Shown here: in pieces, positions 25,979 to 35,286 of the stretch | How positions within the stretch are numbered: position 1 is the stretch's first letter | How the letters are laid out: each line of letters opens with the position of its first letter | NCBI RefSeq assembly: GCF_014873705.1 | Contig: NZ_JADBDS010000004.1 | Span: 248,001 to 312,000, forward strand | Direction: 5' to 3' | DNA length: 64,000 nucleotides | Source of the DNA: Mycobacterium sp. OAS707 | GTDB taxonomy: Bacteria; Actinomycetota; Actinomycetes; Mycobacteriales; Mycobacteriaceae | Notes under the pieces: model-generated | The model's input: only the letters and a program-made list of their open reading frames with translations | Told to the model about the DNA's origin: nothing | The model's database searches: none | Made by a program: the position numbers and the translations under genes

Positions 25979-26829
25979 TCCCCTCGAACTTCGAGTACGT
26001 CGCACCGAGCACGGTGGACGAGGCCGTGGCCGCGCTGGCGGACGGCGGTGAGGACGCCAAGGTGATCGCGGGCGGGCAGAGCCTGATGCCGGTCCTTCGG
26101 CTGCGGCTCGCGGCACCGACCGTGCTCGTCGACCTCAACCGGATCGACGAGCTGCGCGGTGTGCGCGATGACGGCGACGCCCTCGTCATCGGCGCGATGA
26201 CCACCTACTACGGCCTGCTCGGTAATCCGCTGATCAGCAAGCATGCGCTGCTGCTCGCCGACGCCACGCAGACAGTTGCGGATCCGCAGATTCGGCATCG
26301 CGGCACGCTTGGCGGAAATCTGGCGCACGCCGATCCGGCCGGCGACCTTGCCGCACCGACGCTGGCGCTCGATGCGACTCTGACCGTCGCAGGGCCGTCG
26401 GGCCGGCGCAGCATCCCCGTCGCGGATTTCTTCGTCGACTACTTCACCACCGCGCTGGAACCAGACGAAATCCTCACGGAGATAAGGGTTCCCAAGCACA
26501 CCGACTGGGCCGCGCACTACGAGAAACTGCACCGGGTGGCACAAGCCTGGTCGATTGTGGCGGTGGCCGCGACCGTCGAGGTGGACGGCGGAGTCATCCG
26601 GCAGGCGCGCATCGCGCTGACCAACATGATGTCGGTGCCGGTGCGTGCCCGCGGTGTCGAGGACGCGCTGGTCGGCCAGGCGGCTACAGAGGAGTTGATC
26701 CGAGCGGCGGCCGAGCACGCCGCCGAGGGCATCGATCCCCTGTCCGACGGGAATGCCGATGCCGACTATCGCAGCCACCTCGCGAAGGTGCTGACGCGGC
26801 GGGCCGTCACGACGGCGATCGGTGCCTGA
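25975..26829 (+). CDS. Molybdenum hydroxylase medium subunit, FAD-binding
   Basis: 284-residue FAD subunit. AGGQSLMP at 32-39 and the GTLGGNLAHADPAGD segment near 105-120 hold the FAD pyrophosphate and isoalloxazine in this family. It transfers electrons from the 2Fe-2S clusters to a terminal acceptor. Start overlaps the large subunit stop (GTGA). The order small-large-medium differs from the coxMSL order of classic CO dehydrogenases. Confidence 0.94.
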   Translation: MIPSNFEYVAPSTVDEAVAALADGGEDAKVIAGGQSLMPVLRLRLAAPTVLVDLNRIDELRGVRDDGDALVIGAMTTYYGLLGNPLISKHALLLADATQTVADPQIRHRGTLGGNLAHADPAGDLAAPTLALDATLTVAGPSGRRSIPVADFFVDYFTTALEPDEILTEIRVPKHTDWAAHYEKLHRVAQAWSIVAVAATVEVDGGVIRQARIALTNMMSVPVRARGVEDALVGQAATEELIRAAAEHAAEGIDPLSDGNADADYRSHLAKVLTRRAVTTAIGA

Positions 26830-26831
26830 CG

Positions 26832-27467
26832 ATGCAGCTGGAACATCAACTGTCCGTGCCTGCGCCCATCGACGTGGTGTGGCCCGCCATTCTGGACCCG
26901 GAGCGGGTTGCACCGTGTGTGCCCGGCGCGACGCTGACTGGGGTCGACGGTGAATCGTTCACCGGAACGGTGAAGGTCAAGGTTGGCCCGATCACCTTGC
27001 TGTACAAGGGCACCGGGACATTCGCCGAGACCGACGAACAGGCGCGCCGCGCCGTGCTCAAGGCGTCGGCGAAGGACACCCGCGGCAACGGCACCGTTTC
27101 GGCGACCGTCACCCTCACGCTGATCGCCGACGGCGACCGCACCTCCGGCGTCGTGGCCACCGATCTGTCCATCACCGGCAAGCCAGCCCAGTTCGGCCGC
27201 GGCATGATCGCCGACGTCGGGGGCAAGATCATCGAGCAGTTCGCCGCGTGCCTGTCGGAGAAGCTCGCCGTCGCCTCGCCCGAGCCCGCGGCCGCGCAGG
27301 TCGAGCCTGCCGCCGCGCAACCTGTCGAGGAGTCTGAGCCGCTCGATCTGGTCCACTACGCGAGGACCTCGGCATTGAAGCGGGTAGGGCCGCTGGTCGG
27401 GGTGGCGATGCTGGTGCTGATCGTCGGCGCCTGGGTGCGACGCGTACGGTCGCGGTCGCGGTCCTGA
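26832..27467 (+). CDS. CoxG-like SRPBCC protein with C-terminal membrane anchor
   Basis: 211 residues. The SRPBCC/CoxG domain covers 1-150 (VPAPIDVVWPAILDPERVAPCVPG is the family opening), then an alanine-rich linker and a membrane segment at about 184-203 ending in arginines. CoxG recruits CO dehydrogenase to the membrane in other bacteria; here it probably tethers the hydroxylase near the respiratory chain. ATG follows the medium subunit stop after two bases. Confidence 0.9.
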   Translation: MQLEHQLSVPAPIDVVWPAILDPERVAPCVPGATLTGVDGESFTGTVKVKVGPITLLYKGTGTFAETDEQARRAVLKASAKDTRGNGTVSATVTLTLIADGDRTSGVVATDLSITGKPAQFGRGMIADVGGKIIEQFAACLSEKLAVASPEPAAAQVEPAAAQPVEESEPLDLVHYARTSALKRVGPLVGVAMLVLIVGAWVRRVRSRSRS

Positions 27468-27484
27468 GCCCGACCGGCAGGATA

Positions 27485-29494
27485 GTGGGCGTGACAACGG
27501 ACGACCCGTATCTGTGGCTCGAGGACATCACCGGCGACGACCAGTTGGACTGGGTGCGCAGGCACAACGAGCCAACGCTGACCGAGTTGGGGGGCGACCG
27601 GTTCGAGCAGATGCGCACCGAGGCACTCGAGATTCTCGACACGGACGCGCGCATCCCGTACGTGCGGCGCCGCGGCGAGTATCTGTACAACTTCTGGCGC
27701 GACGCGCAGAACCCGCGGGGCCTGTGGCGGCGCACCACGCTGGAGAGCTACCGGACCGAGGAGCCGGAGTGGGACGTCATCCTCGACATCGACTCGCTGG
27801 CTGAGGCCGACGACGAAAACTGGGTGTGGGCAGGCGCCGACGTCATCGAACCCGACTACACGCTGGCGCTGATCGAGCTGTCGCGCGGCGGCGCCGACGC
27901 CACCGTCGTGCGCGAGTTCGACATGGGGAAGCGCGAATTCGTCACCGGCGGCTTCCAGTTGCCCGAGGCCAAGTCCGCACTGTCGTGGGAGGACCACGAC
28001 ACCGTGTTGGTCGGCACCGACTTCGGCCCGGGTTCGCTGACCGAGTCCGGCTACCCGCGCATCGTCAAGCGGTGGCGGCGCGGTGAGCCACTCGAGGCGG
28101 CGCAGACCCTGTTCGCTGGTGACCCTTCGGACGTCAGCGCCGGCGGCGGATGGGACAGGACACCGGGATACGAGCGGCTCTGGATCACCCGGCACATCGA
28201 TTTCTTCAACTTCGAGCGCTACGAGCTACGCGGTGACGAGCTGATCCGCATAGACGTTCCCACCGACTCGAACATCTCGTTGCACCGCGAGTGGCTGCTG
28301 ATCCGGCCCCGCTCCGACTGGGCGGTAGGCACCACGGTCTATCCCGCAGGATGCCTGCTGGCTGCGAATTACGACGACTTCCTCGCTGGCACAGCCGAAT
28401 TGACCGTCGTGTATGAGCCAGATGATCACTCCACGCTGGAGAGCTTCGCGTGGACGAAGGATCACCTTGTGCTGGTCAGTCTCGTCGATGTGGCCAGCCG
28501 GGTTGAGCTGGTGACCACTGGTTCGTGGCAGCGGGTCCCGATCGAAGGCGTTCCACCGAATACTCACACCGTGGTCGTCGACGTGGACGAGTACGGGGAC
28601 GAGATGTTCCTGGACTCCAGCGGTTTCACCATGCCGTCCCGACTGCTGTGGGGCCGCGCGGGCGATACGGTGACCGAGATCAAGAGTGCACCGGCGTTCT
28701 TCGACGCATCCGACATCGAGGTGACCCAGAACTTCGTCGCGTCCGCCGACGACACGATGATCCCGTACTTCGTGGTCGGTCATCGCAGTTCGACCGGGCC
28801 GACCAAGACCCTGTTGGGCGGTTACGGTGGCTTCGAGAGCTCGAGCGTGCCTGGATATGTGGGAGTGCTTGGCCGACTGTGGCTTTCGCGGGGTGGAACG
28901 TATGTGATGGCCAACATCCGGGGCGGTGGCGAGTACGGTCCGCGCTGGCACACGCAGGCGATGCGGGAGGGTCGGCACCTGGTCGACGAGGACTTCGCCG
29001 CAGTGGCGAAAGACCTGGTTCAGCGTGGCATCACCACGGTCGAGCAACTGGGCGCGCAGGGTGGCAGCAACGGCGGTCTGCTGATGGGAATCATGCTGAC
29101 CAAGTACCCAGAGCTGTTCGGTGCGTTGGTGTGCAGCGTGCCGCTGCTCGACATGCGACGGTTTCATCTGCTGTTGGCCGGAGCCTCATGGATTGCGGAG
29201 TACGGCGACCCGGACAACCCCGACGATTGGGAGTTCATCTCCAAATATTCGCCGTACCAGAATATTTCGGCCGACCGTCGCTACCCTCCAGTGTTGATCA
29301 CCACGTCGACGCGTGACGACAGGGTGCATCCCGGCCATGCCCGCAAGATGACCGCAGCGCTGGAGGCCGCTGGCCAACCGGTGCAGTACTACGAGAACAT
29401 CGAGGGCGGTCACGCAGGGGCGGCCGACAACGCACAGACCGCGTTTCGGGCCGCTTTGATATACGAGTTCCTGCTTCGCAGGCTCGGCGACTAG
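27485..29494 (+). CDS. Prolyl oligopeptidase family serine peptidase (Rv0457c-like)
   Basis: 669-residue S9 family peptidase. An N-terminal propeller region (YLWLEDITGDDQLDWVRRHN at the start) precedes an alpha/beta hydrolase domain with the nucleophile Ser528 in GAQGGSNGG, Asp611 or Asp612 in STRDD and His643 in EGGHAGAA. It should cleave after proline in short peptides; the substrate is not known. GTG at 27485 or 27491 are both possible starts. It follows the CoxG-like gene by 17 bases, so it may share a transcript, and precedes an enoyl-CoA hydratase gene as in M. tuberculosis. Confidence 0.93.
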   Translation: MGVTTDDPYLWLEDITGDDQLDWVRRHNEPTLTELGGDRFEQMRTEALEILDTDARIPYVRRRGEYLYNFWRDAQNPRGLWRRTTLESYRTEEPEWDVILDIDSLAEADDENWVWAGADVIEPDYTLALIELSRGGADATVVREFDMGKREFVTGGFQLPEAKSALSWEDHDTVLVGTDFGPGSLTESGYPRIVKRWRRGEPLEAAQTLFAGDPSDVSAGGGWDRTPGYERLWITRHIDFFNFERYELRGDELIRIDVPTDSNISLHREWLLIRPRSDWAVGTTVYPAGCLLAANYDDFLAGTAELTVVYEPDDHSTLESFAWTKDHLVLVSLVDVASRVELVTTGSWQRVPIEGVPPNTHTVVVDVDEYGDEMFLDSSGFTMPSRLLWGRAGDTVTEIKSAPAFFDASDIEVTQNFVASADDTMIPYFVVGHRSSTGPTKTLLGGYGGFESSSVPGYVGVLGRLWLSRGGTYVMANIRGGGEYGPRWHTQAMREGRHLVDEDFAAVAKDLVQRGITTVEQLGAQGGSNGGLLMGIMLTKYPELFGALVCSVPLLDMRRFHLLLAGASWIAEYGDPDNPDDWEFISKYSPYQNISADRRYPPVLITTSTRDDRVHPGHARKMTAALEAAGQPVQYYENIEGGHAGAADNAQTAFRAALIYEFLLRRLGD

Positions 29495-29547
29495 CTGCGC
29501 GGCGGGTAACGGCCAGTTCCCTCGACCGCCTCTGCCAAACTTCAGCC

Positions 29548-30456
29548 ATGCCAACGACGTCATCCCAGTTCGAGACCCTGCTCTACAAGACCGACGGCCC
29601 AGTCGCGACGATCACGCTGAACAGGCCCGACCACCTCAACACCATCGTTCCGCCGATGCCAGACGAGATCGAGGAAGCCATCGGCCTGGCCGAACGCGAT
29701 CCCGCTGTCAAAGTCATCGTGTTGCGCGGGGCAGGCCGCGCCTTCTCCGGCGGTTACGACTTCGGCGGCGGCTTCCACCATTGGGCCGATGCGATGAACA
29801 CCGACGGCCGCTGGGACCCCGGTAAGGATTTCGCGATGGTCAGCGCCCGCGAGACCGGGCCGACGCAGAAGTTCATGGCGATCTGGCGCGCGTCCAAACC
29901 GGTCATCGCCCAGGTGCACGGCTGGTGTGTCGGCGGCGCCAGCGACTACGCGCTGTGCGCCGACATCGTCATCGCCAGCGACGACGCCGTCATCGGAACG
30001 CCCTATGCCCGGATGTGGGGCGCCTACCTGACCGGCATGTGGCTGTACCGACTGTCGTTGGCGAAGGTGAAATGGCATTCGCTGACCGGTGAGCCGCTGA
30101 CCGGAATAGAAGCTGCCGCAATAGAACTCATCAACGAGTCGGTACCGTTCGAGCGCCTCGAGACCCGTGTCGCCGAAGTCGCCGCCAAGCTCGCGAGCAT
30201 CCCGCTGTCCCAATTGCAGGCGCAGAAGCTCATCGTCAATCAGGCCTACGAGAACATGGGCCTCGCGTCGACCCAGACGCTCGGCGGCATCCTCGACGGG
30301 CTGATGCGCAACACCCCTGAGGCGCTGCAGTTCATCGACACCGCAGCCAATCAGGGTGTGCGCGCTGCGATCGAGCGCCGCGACGGGCCGTGGGGTGACT
30401 ACAGCCAGGCCCCGCCGGATCGCAGGCCCGACCCGTCAAACGTCATCGAGCCCTGA
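29548..30456 (+). CDS. echA2: Enoyl-CoA hydratase/isomerase family protein (EchA2-like)
   Basis: 302-residue crotonase fold protein. The oxyanion-hole segments are VLRGAGRAFSGGYDFGGG and HGWCVGGASDYALCADI. The reaction on an acyl-CoA is not defined by sequence; M. tuberculosis EchA2 (Rv0456c) is next to Rv0457c in the same order. Its end overlaps the convergent DUF2889 gene by 14 bases. Confidence 0.87.
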   Translation: MPTTSSQFETLLYKTDGPVATITLNRPDHLNTIVPPMPDEIEEAIGLAERDPAVKVIVLRGAGRAFSGGYDFGGGFHHWADAMNTDGRWDPGKDFAMVSARETGPTQKFMAIWRASKPVIAQVHGWCVGGASDYALCADIVIASDDAVIGTPYARMWGAYLTGMWLYRLSLAKVKWHSLTGEPLTGIEAAAIELINESVPFERLETRVAEVAAKLASIPLSQLQAQKLIVNQAYENMGLASTQTLGGILDGLMRNTPEALQFIDTAANQGVRAAIERRDGPWGDYSQAPPDRRPDPSNVIEP

Positions 30457-31381
30457 GGTTCACGAGCGCATCGAGATCGGCAAGCGCACGCAGGGTGTCG
30501 TTGAGATGCGTGCACGTACTGGTCCCGACGAACTCGCCGCGGATGCGAGCACGCAACTCGGCCAACGTCATTCCCGCCACTCGCGCTGCGCTTGCGATGG
30601 CACCTGGGCATTCCTGCCACGGCAGCACCTGCACGCTCGCATCGACAGCCGTGATCGTTCGCGTCGACGTATCCAGCGAGCCGACGACGGTGTACTCGTG
30701 CACGATCGTCTCGACACCCTCGCCGTCGACATGGCTGTCCCGGAAGTGCGCGGTGAATCCGTCGTCAGGATTCAGGTCGAGGCGCCGCAGCCGGCGCATC
30801 CCGTGGGCTCGCAGCGGTTCGACGGCGTGCATCTCCAAGCCGTCGAGCGACGGCGCGAGCGGCCCGTGCACAGACGGAATGGTGCCGTTGCGCTTGGCGT
30901 ACGGGACCAACGAGGCGTCGGACGCGAAGCCCGCGCAGATGCCCGCCATGCGGTCGGCGACGCCGGGGCCGATCTTCTCCTCGATGCCGAGATTGATCGC
31001 CGCATGCTGCACGGCGTACCCGGAGACCAGCGCTGCGCCGACCCAGTCGTCGAGCAGCAGGTGCAGCAGGCTGGCCCGCCGCACCTCCTCGGGAAACAGC
31101 TTGCCGACCGTCGAGCGGAATCCGGGGCCGACGCGGTTGCCGACCAGCGCTTGCAGGCCGTCGTCGATGGCATCGATCACGCGATCGGTCAGGTGTGCGC
31201 GCACCCGAACCTCGCCGAGCACGTCCGCCGAGATGTCGCGGGCCCGCAGGTCGACGCTGGATTTGCCAGTTCCGGCCGGGTGGGTGTCGATGGTGCTGGT
31301 GCGCCGCAACGCACCAGGTAAAAGCGCCGGCCATGACCGGACTGGCCGCTGTGGGCCGACGATGTCCGTCACGAATGGCAT
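30443..31381 (-). CDS. DUF2889 domain protein
   Basis: 312-residue soluble protein. The C-terminal half has the DUF2889 pattern (VDASVQVLPWQECPGAIASAARVAGMTLAELRARIRGEF and CTHLNDTLRALADL); the N-terminal half has IDTHPAGTG and a histidine-rich segment (LLHLLLDDWVGAAL). No catalytic role is known. It begins just after the membrane protein gene on the same strand. Confidence 0.8.
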   Translation of the reverse strand: MPFVTDIVGPQRPVRSWPALLPGALRRTSTIDTHPAGTGKSSVDLRARDISADVLGEVRVRAHLTDRVIDAIDDGLQALVGNRVGPGFRSTVGKLFPEEVRRASLLHLLLDDWVGAALVSGYAVQHAAINLGIEEKIGPGVADRMAGICAGFASDASLVPYAKRNGTIPSVHGPLAPSLDGLEMHAVEPLRAHGMRRLRRLDLNPDDGFTAHFRDSHVDGEGVETIVHEYTVVGSLDTSTRTITAVDASVQVLPWQECPGAIASAARVAGMTLAELRARIRGEFVGTSTCTHLNDTLRALADLDALVNLRAR

Positions 31382-31393
31382 GAACTGACGGTA

Positions 31394-32245
31394 CTAGTCC
31401 TGCCTGCGGAGCCCACCGAGCATCGACACCAGCACACCGAACACGACCAGCGCACCACCCGCGGCCAGCGTCAGGTTCAGCCAGAGATGCATGCTGGCCT
31501 CGGCATGGTTGACCATCGCGTCGGCGACCTGACGAATGTCACCCTCCGTGCGGTTCAACGCGTGATCGACCCACCGGCGCGCCACCTCGAGGCCGGCCCA
31601 GCCGGCCGCGCCCACCAGCAGAGCCGAAACCCCCAGCGCTGCAAGCGCTTTCCCGCGCGACCGGGCTGCTGCCAACGTGAGCAGTGCGGCCACGCCCGTC
31701 AACACCGACGCACCGATGCTGACCCACGGACCCCACGTCGAGAACTGACGCAACTGCCCCGGGCGCATACCTGAGGTGTCGGACACCGTGATCGGAACGG
31801 TCAGCGTGGCAGGCACGTCGAGGTTGAGATTGCCCAGCGTCGCCTTCAGCGACGGATCAGACAGCATCGGCGCAACGTCGATCAGCCAGCGATCGTCCGT
31901 GCCTTCCTGGCGCCGGATCTCGTCGGTGAACATCCAGGTGTGCACAATGCGGTTCGCCTGCGCGAATTGCCCTGGGAAGCCTGCGTTCTGGGTGTAGGAC
32001 GTCGTCACCCCGCGTACCAGATCGGGATTGAGGTCATAGCCCTCGTTGCGACCCAGTCGCACGATCTGCGTGGTGAGTTCGGAGGCCATCGCCTGCTGCA
32101 GTTTCGGATCCTTGGCCGCCGACGACGCAAACGCCGCGTAGCCGTCAGCGTCGACGACATTCTTCTGCGCCCACATGGCGGGCAAGGCAGCGGTCAACGC
32201 GATCGTCGTGACGAGCCACAGGAACACGGTCGCCACGAACCGCAC
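31394..32245 (-). CDS. Membrane protein with large extracytoplasmic domain
   Basis: 283 residues. A membrane segment at about 5-24 acts as signal anchor; residues 25-165 form an extracytoplasmic domain; three more membrane segments lie at about 173-190, 203-222 and 254-274. No family could be named. Similar proteins occur in other mycobacteria, judging by the architecture only. GTG start. It lies 12 bases from the DUF2889 gene, so the two probably form an operon with the upstream PPK2. Confidence 0.7.
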   Translation of the reverse strand: MRFVATVFLWLVTTIALTAALPAMWAQKNVVDADGYAAFASSAAKDPKLQQAMASELTTQIVRLGRNEGYDLNPDLVRGVTTSYTQNAGFPGQFAQANRIVHTWMFTDEIRRQEGTDDRWLIDVAPMLSDPSLKATLGNLNLDVPATLTVPITVSDTSGMRPGQLRQFSTWGPWVSIGASVLTGVAALLTLAAARSRGKALAALGVSALLVGAAGWAGLEVARRWVDHALNRTEGDIRQVADAMVNHAEASMHLWLNLTLAAGGALVVFGVLVSMLGGLRRQD

Positions 32246-32275
32246 GCGTCCTCCTTCCAGGCGCGACGCGCAGTC

Positions 32276-33130
32276 TCAGTCGGCGAGGGCGCGTCCCACG
32301 ATGAGGGGATCCGGCCTGCCGACCACCTCATGGTCCTTGTTGTCGTAGTCGAACTTACTCAACACGAAGCGCATCGCATTGACGCGTGCGCGCTTCTTGT
32401 CGTTGCTCTTGACCACCATCCACGGCGCGACCTCGGTGTCCGTCCACGCGAACATGTCTTCCTTAGCCGTGGTGTAGGAGTCCCACTTGTCCAGCGACGC
32501 CAGATCCGTCGGCGACAGCTTCCACTGCCGCACCGGGTCGACCTGGCGGATCGTGAAGCGGGTGCGCTGCTCGGACGGCGACACCGAGAACCACAGTTTC
32601 GTCAGGCTGATGCCGTCGTTGACCAGCATCTGCTCGAACAGCGGGACCTGCCGGATGAACTCGGCGTGCTGCTTGGGTGTGCAGAACCCCATCACCCGCT
32701 CGACTCCGGCCCGGTTGTACCAGGACCGGTCGAACAACACGATTTCACCGTGGGCGGGGAGATGGTGCACGTAGCGCTGGAAGTACCACTGGGTGCGTTC
32801 GCGTTCGGTCGGCTTCTCCAGCGCGACGACGCGAGCGCCGCGCGGGTTGAGATGCTCCATGAACCGTTTGATCGTGCCGCCCTTGCCCGCGGCGTCGCGG
32901 CCCTCGAACACGATCACGTGCCGGTGGCCGTTGGCCTGGCTCCACTTCTGCAGCTTCAGCAGTTCGATCTGCAGCAGCCGCTTCTGCTCCTCGTACTCGT
33001 CGCGCGACATGCGCTCGTCATACGGGAAGTTCTCGCGCCAGGTGTCGACTGGAATGCCGTTGCCGTCGAGCAGGATCGGGTCGTCATCGTCGTCGTCGTG
33101 CACGCGGTAGTTGTGTGCGTCCAGGGTCAC
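32276..33130 (-). CDS. ppk2: Polyphosphate kinase 2, class I-like (Rv3232c-like)
   Basis: 284 residues. Walker A FEGRDAAGKGG at 75-85 and Walker B EIVLFDRSWYNRAG at 129-142 are canonical for PPK2 class I, which make GTP or ATP from GDP or ADP and polyphosphate. An acidic run HDDDDDD is near residues 11-17. GTG start at 33130. It is the second PPK2 in the window and clearly differs from the class III-like copy at 10037-10909. Confidence 0.93.
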   Translation of the reverse strand: MTLDAHNYRVHDDDDDDPILLDGNGIPVDTWRENFPYDERMSRDEYEEQKRLLQIELLKLQKWSQANGHRHVIVFEGRDAAGKGGTIKRFMEHLNPRGARVVALEKPTERERTQWYFQRYVHHLPAHGEIVLFDRSWYNRAGVERVMGFCTPKQHAEFIRQVPLFEQMLVNDGISLTKLWFSVSPSEQRTRFTIRQVDPVRQWKLSPTDLASLDKWDSYTTAKEDMFAWTDTEVAPWMVVKSNDKKRARVNAMRFVLSKFDYDNKDHEVVGRPDPLIVGRALAD

Positions 33131-33188
33131 CGGCCGAAAATATCGACGCGGGCAGACGCTGGGGTAACGCGCAGGTGAACGCGGGGTG

Positions 33189-34706
33189 CTACTTGGCGGC
33201 GCGCCGAGGGGTGATCAGCGCCAGCTTCGTCATCAGCTTGTTCATCCGCCGCAGCGCCTTCTGCGAGTTGTTGTAGTAGTTGCCGCCCGCGCCGACGTTC
33301 GTGCGCGGCGCCACCACCGCCTCCTGACGGCAGAACTTGCGCAGCCCCTCGGCGCCGCCGAAGCGCGCCCCGATACCCGACGTCTTCCAGCCGCCCATCG
33401 GCGCCGTGGTGCACATCAGGTTGGAGATCACGTCGTTGACGTTCACGGCACCGCAATCAAGTTGCACCGCAACCGCTTTGGCGCGGTCGATGTCCTTCGA
33501 GAACACTGATGCGCTCAGCCCGTAAGGGCTGTCGTTCGCCAGCCGGATCGCCTCGTCGACACTGGACACCTTCATGATCGGCAGCGTCGGGCCGAACGTC
33601 TCTTCGGTCATGCACTCCATCGAATGGTCGACGTCGACCAGCACCGTCGGCGGGTAGAAGCTGCCGGGACCGACCGGGCGCTTGCCGCCCGTGAGCGCCC
33701 TGGCTCCCGCGGCAAGCGCGGCGCTGACATGGCGGTCGGTCACGGCCACCTGGCTGTCGTCGATCTGTGCGCCGAAATGATGACCCTCGCCTGCGCCCAT
33801 CTTCAGGTTCTTCACGTCGCGCACCACCGCGTCGACGAACTTGTCGTAGACCGACTCCAGCACGTAGACCCGTTCCACCGACACACACGTCTGCCCCGCG
33901 TTGAAGAACGCGCCCCACACCGCGGCGTGCGCGGCCAGGTCGACGTCGGCATCGTCGAGCACGATCATCGGGTCCTTGCCGCCGAGCTCGAGGCTGACGG
34001 GAGTGAGCCGGCGCGCCGCCCGCTCCATGACCTTCGCACCGGTTGCGCTCGAGCCGGTGAATTGGATGTAGTCGGAGTTGTCGACGACGGCCTCGACCGC
34101 CTCGCGCGCGCCTTGCACGATCGCCATGACCTCAGGGGCGCCCGAGTCCAGCCACCCGCGCAGCAGCAGTTCGGCGGTGAGTGGCGTGCGCTCCGACGGC
34201 TTGAGGAGGACGGCGCAACCGGCCGCCAGCGCCGCGATGCCGTCCATCAGCAGGTTGGCGACGGGGTAGTTCCACGGCGCGATGATGCCGACCACGGGGC
34301 GCGGCCGGTAGTGCACCTCGACCTTCTTGATCGTCAGGAACGGCAACGACGCAGGCCGCTTCTCCGGCGCGAGTGCCTTCTCCATCGTCTTGACGTAGTA
34401 GGCGGCGATCATGATCAGCAGCGGCACCTCTTGGGCGGCGTCGGTGGCCGACTTGCCGGTTTCCTTGATCAGCAGCGCCTCGATTTCGTCGCGGTGTTCA
34501 CCCAGCCACACCGCGTAGCGGGCCAGCACCTTGGCGCGTCCCTTCGCGCCGCGCGCCTCCCACTGCTTCTGCGCTTCGCGCAGGCCCGCGGCGATACGTG
34601 GCACGTCGGCGGGATCGGTCCAGCGCACCTTGCCGGCCACCGCGCCGGTCGCAGGATTGCGGATGGTGCCGGTGTCGGGCAGATCAACTTCCGGAGTGGC
34701 CGTCAT
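33189..34706 (-). CDS. gabD2: Aldehyde dehydrogenase, succinate-semialdehyde type (GabD2-like)
   Basis: 505 residues. ALDH motifs: Asn146 in APWNYPVAN, catalytic Glu240 in SLELGGKDP and Cys274 in FFNAGQTCVSVERVYV. NAD(P)-dependent oxidation of an aldehyde to the acid; closest by wording to GabD2 (Rv1731), which shows succinic semialdehyde dehydrogenase annotation. The ATG at 34706 gives the family N-terminus; the frame continues upstream without homology. The tail NKLMTKLALITPRRAAK is basic and not part of the fold. Confidence 0.88.
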   Translation of the reverse strand: MTATPEVDLPDTGTIRNPATGAVAGKVRWTDPADVPRIAAGLREAQKQWEARGAKGRAKVLARYAVWLGEHRDEIEALLIKETGKSATDAAQEVPLLIMIAAYYVKTMEKALAPEKRPASLPFLTIKKVEVHYRPRPVVGIIAPWNYPVANLLMDGIAALAAGCAVLLKPSERTPLTAELLLRGWLDSGAPEVMAIVQGAREAVEAVVDNSDYIQFTGSSATGAKVMERAARRLTPVSLELGGKDPMIVLDDADVDLAAHAAVWGAFFNAGQTCVSVERVYVLESVYDKFVDAVVRDVKNLKMGAGEGHHFGAQIDDSQVAVTDRHVSAALAAGARALTGGKRPVGPGSFYPPTVLVDVDHSMECMTEETFGPTLPIMKVSSVDEAIRLANDSPYGLSASVFSKDIDRAKAVAVQLDCGAVNVNDVISNLMCTTAPMGGWKTSGIGARFGGAEGLRKFCRQEAVVAPRTNVGAGGNYYNNSQKALRRMNKLMTKLALITPRRAAK

Positions 34707-34759
34707 GGCCTCATGGTAACCACTGGCTGTGACGCAGATCGCAGTGGGGTTGACAGGTG

Positions 34760-35281
34760 TCAAGTTCGGTGGGGTGCGTGTCCTGATATGAGGGCTGCCA
34801 CACAGACGATCGACGTGCCCAGCAGCAGTCCGCCGACGGTGTCGGTGAAGTAGTGAAACGACACCCCTACGCCCAGCATGCCGAGCAGGCAGTACGCAAC
34901 CGCGGTCAGCACTACCCATAGCGCAGCGCCTGCTGCCAAGACGACCATCCCCATCACGACGACGAGCGTCGCGGTGTGGCCGCTCGGGTAGGCAAAGGCC
35001 GGTCCACGTTCACGGCCGAAGAGCGGCTTCAGCACACGTGCGAGCGCCATTGCGAGCAGCGGACACACGGCCGACGCGATCGCGAGTCGATGCCGTCGCT
35101 GGTACAACGCGACGCCGACGGTCGCGACCACCACGGAGGCAAGCACCCACGGGCTGACGAGAAGCGTCAGGTAACGGGCGTCGCGTCCGTGTCGATGGAA
35201 CCAGTCGTCCATCGGGGTGGAGCCGTGCCCCACCGTCACGCCGAGTGCCACCATCGCGACAACCCCGATGGGTGGCCACAA
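34760..35281 (-). CDS. PAP2-family membrane phosphatase
   Basis: 173 residues with several membrane helices and the phosphatidic acid phosphatase motifs: KPLFGRERGP (Lys85, Arg92), AYPSGH (99-102, catalytic His in C2) and SFHYFTD (His143, Asp147). It would dephosphorylate a lipid phosphate on the outer face of the membrane. TTG at 35281 is the first start; ATG at 35254 is possible. It follows the DinB-like gene by 5 bases. Confidence 0.86.
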   Translation of the reverse strand: MWPPIGVVAMVALGVTVGHGSTPMDDWFHRHGRDARYLTLLVSPWVLASVVVATVGVALYQRRHRLAIASAVCPLLAMALARVLKPLFGRERGPAFAYPSGHTATLVVVMGMVVLAAGAALWVVLTAVAYCLLGMLGVGVSFHYFTDTVGGLLLGTSIVCVAALISGHAPHRT

Positions 35282-35286
35282 CCGGA

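Noticed and set aside
21031..27467. True form I aerobic CO dehydrogenase (coxMSL)
   Set aside because: Large subunit has AYRGAGR, not AYxCSFR, so the copper-binding cysteine is absent.
34707..34919. Upstream extension of the aldehyde dehydrogenase frame
   Set aside because: The extension has no ALDH-like residues and the ATG at 34706 gives the normal N-terminus.
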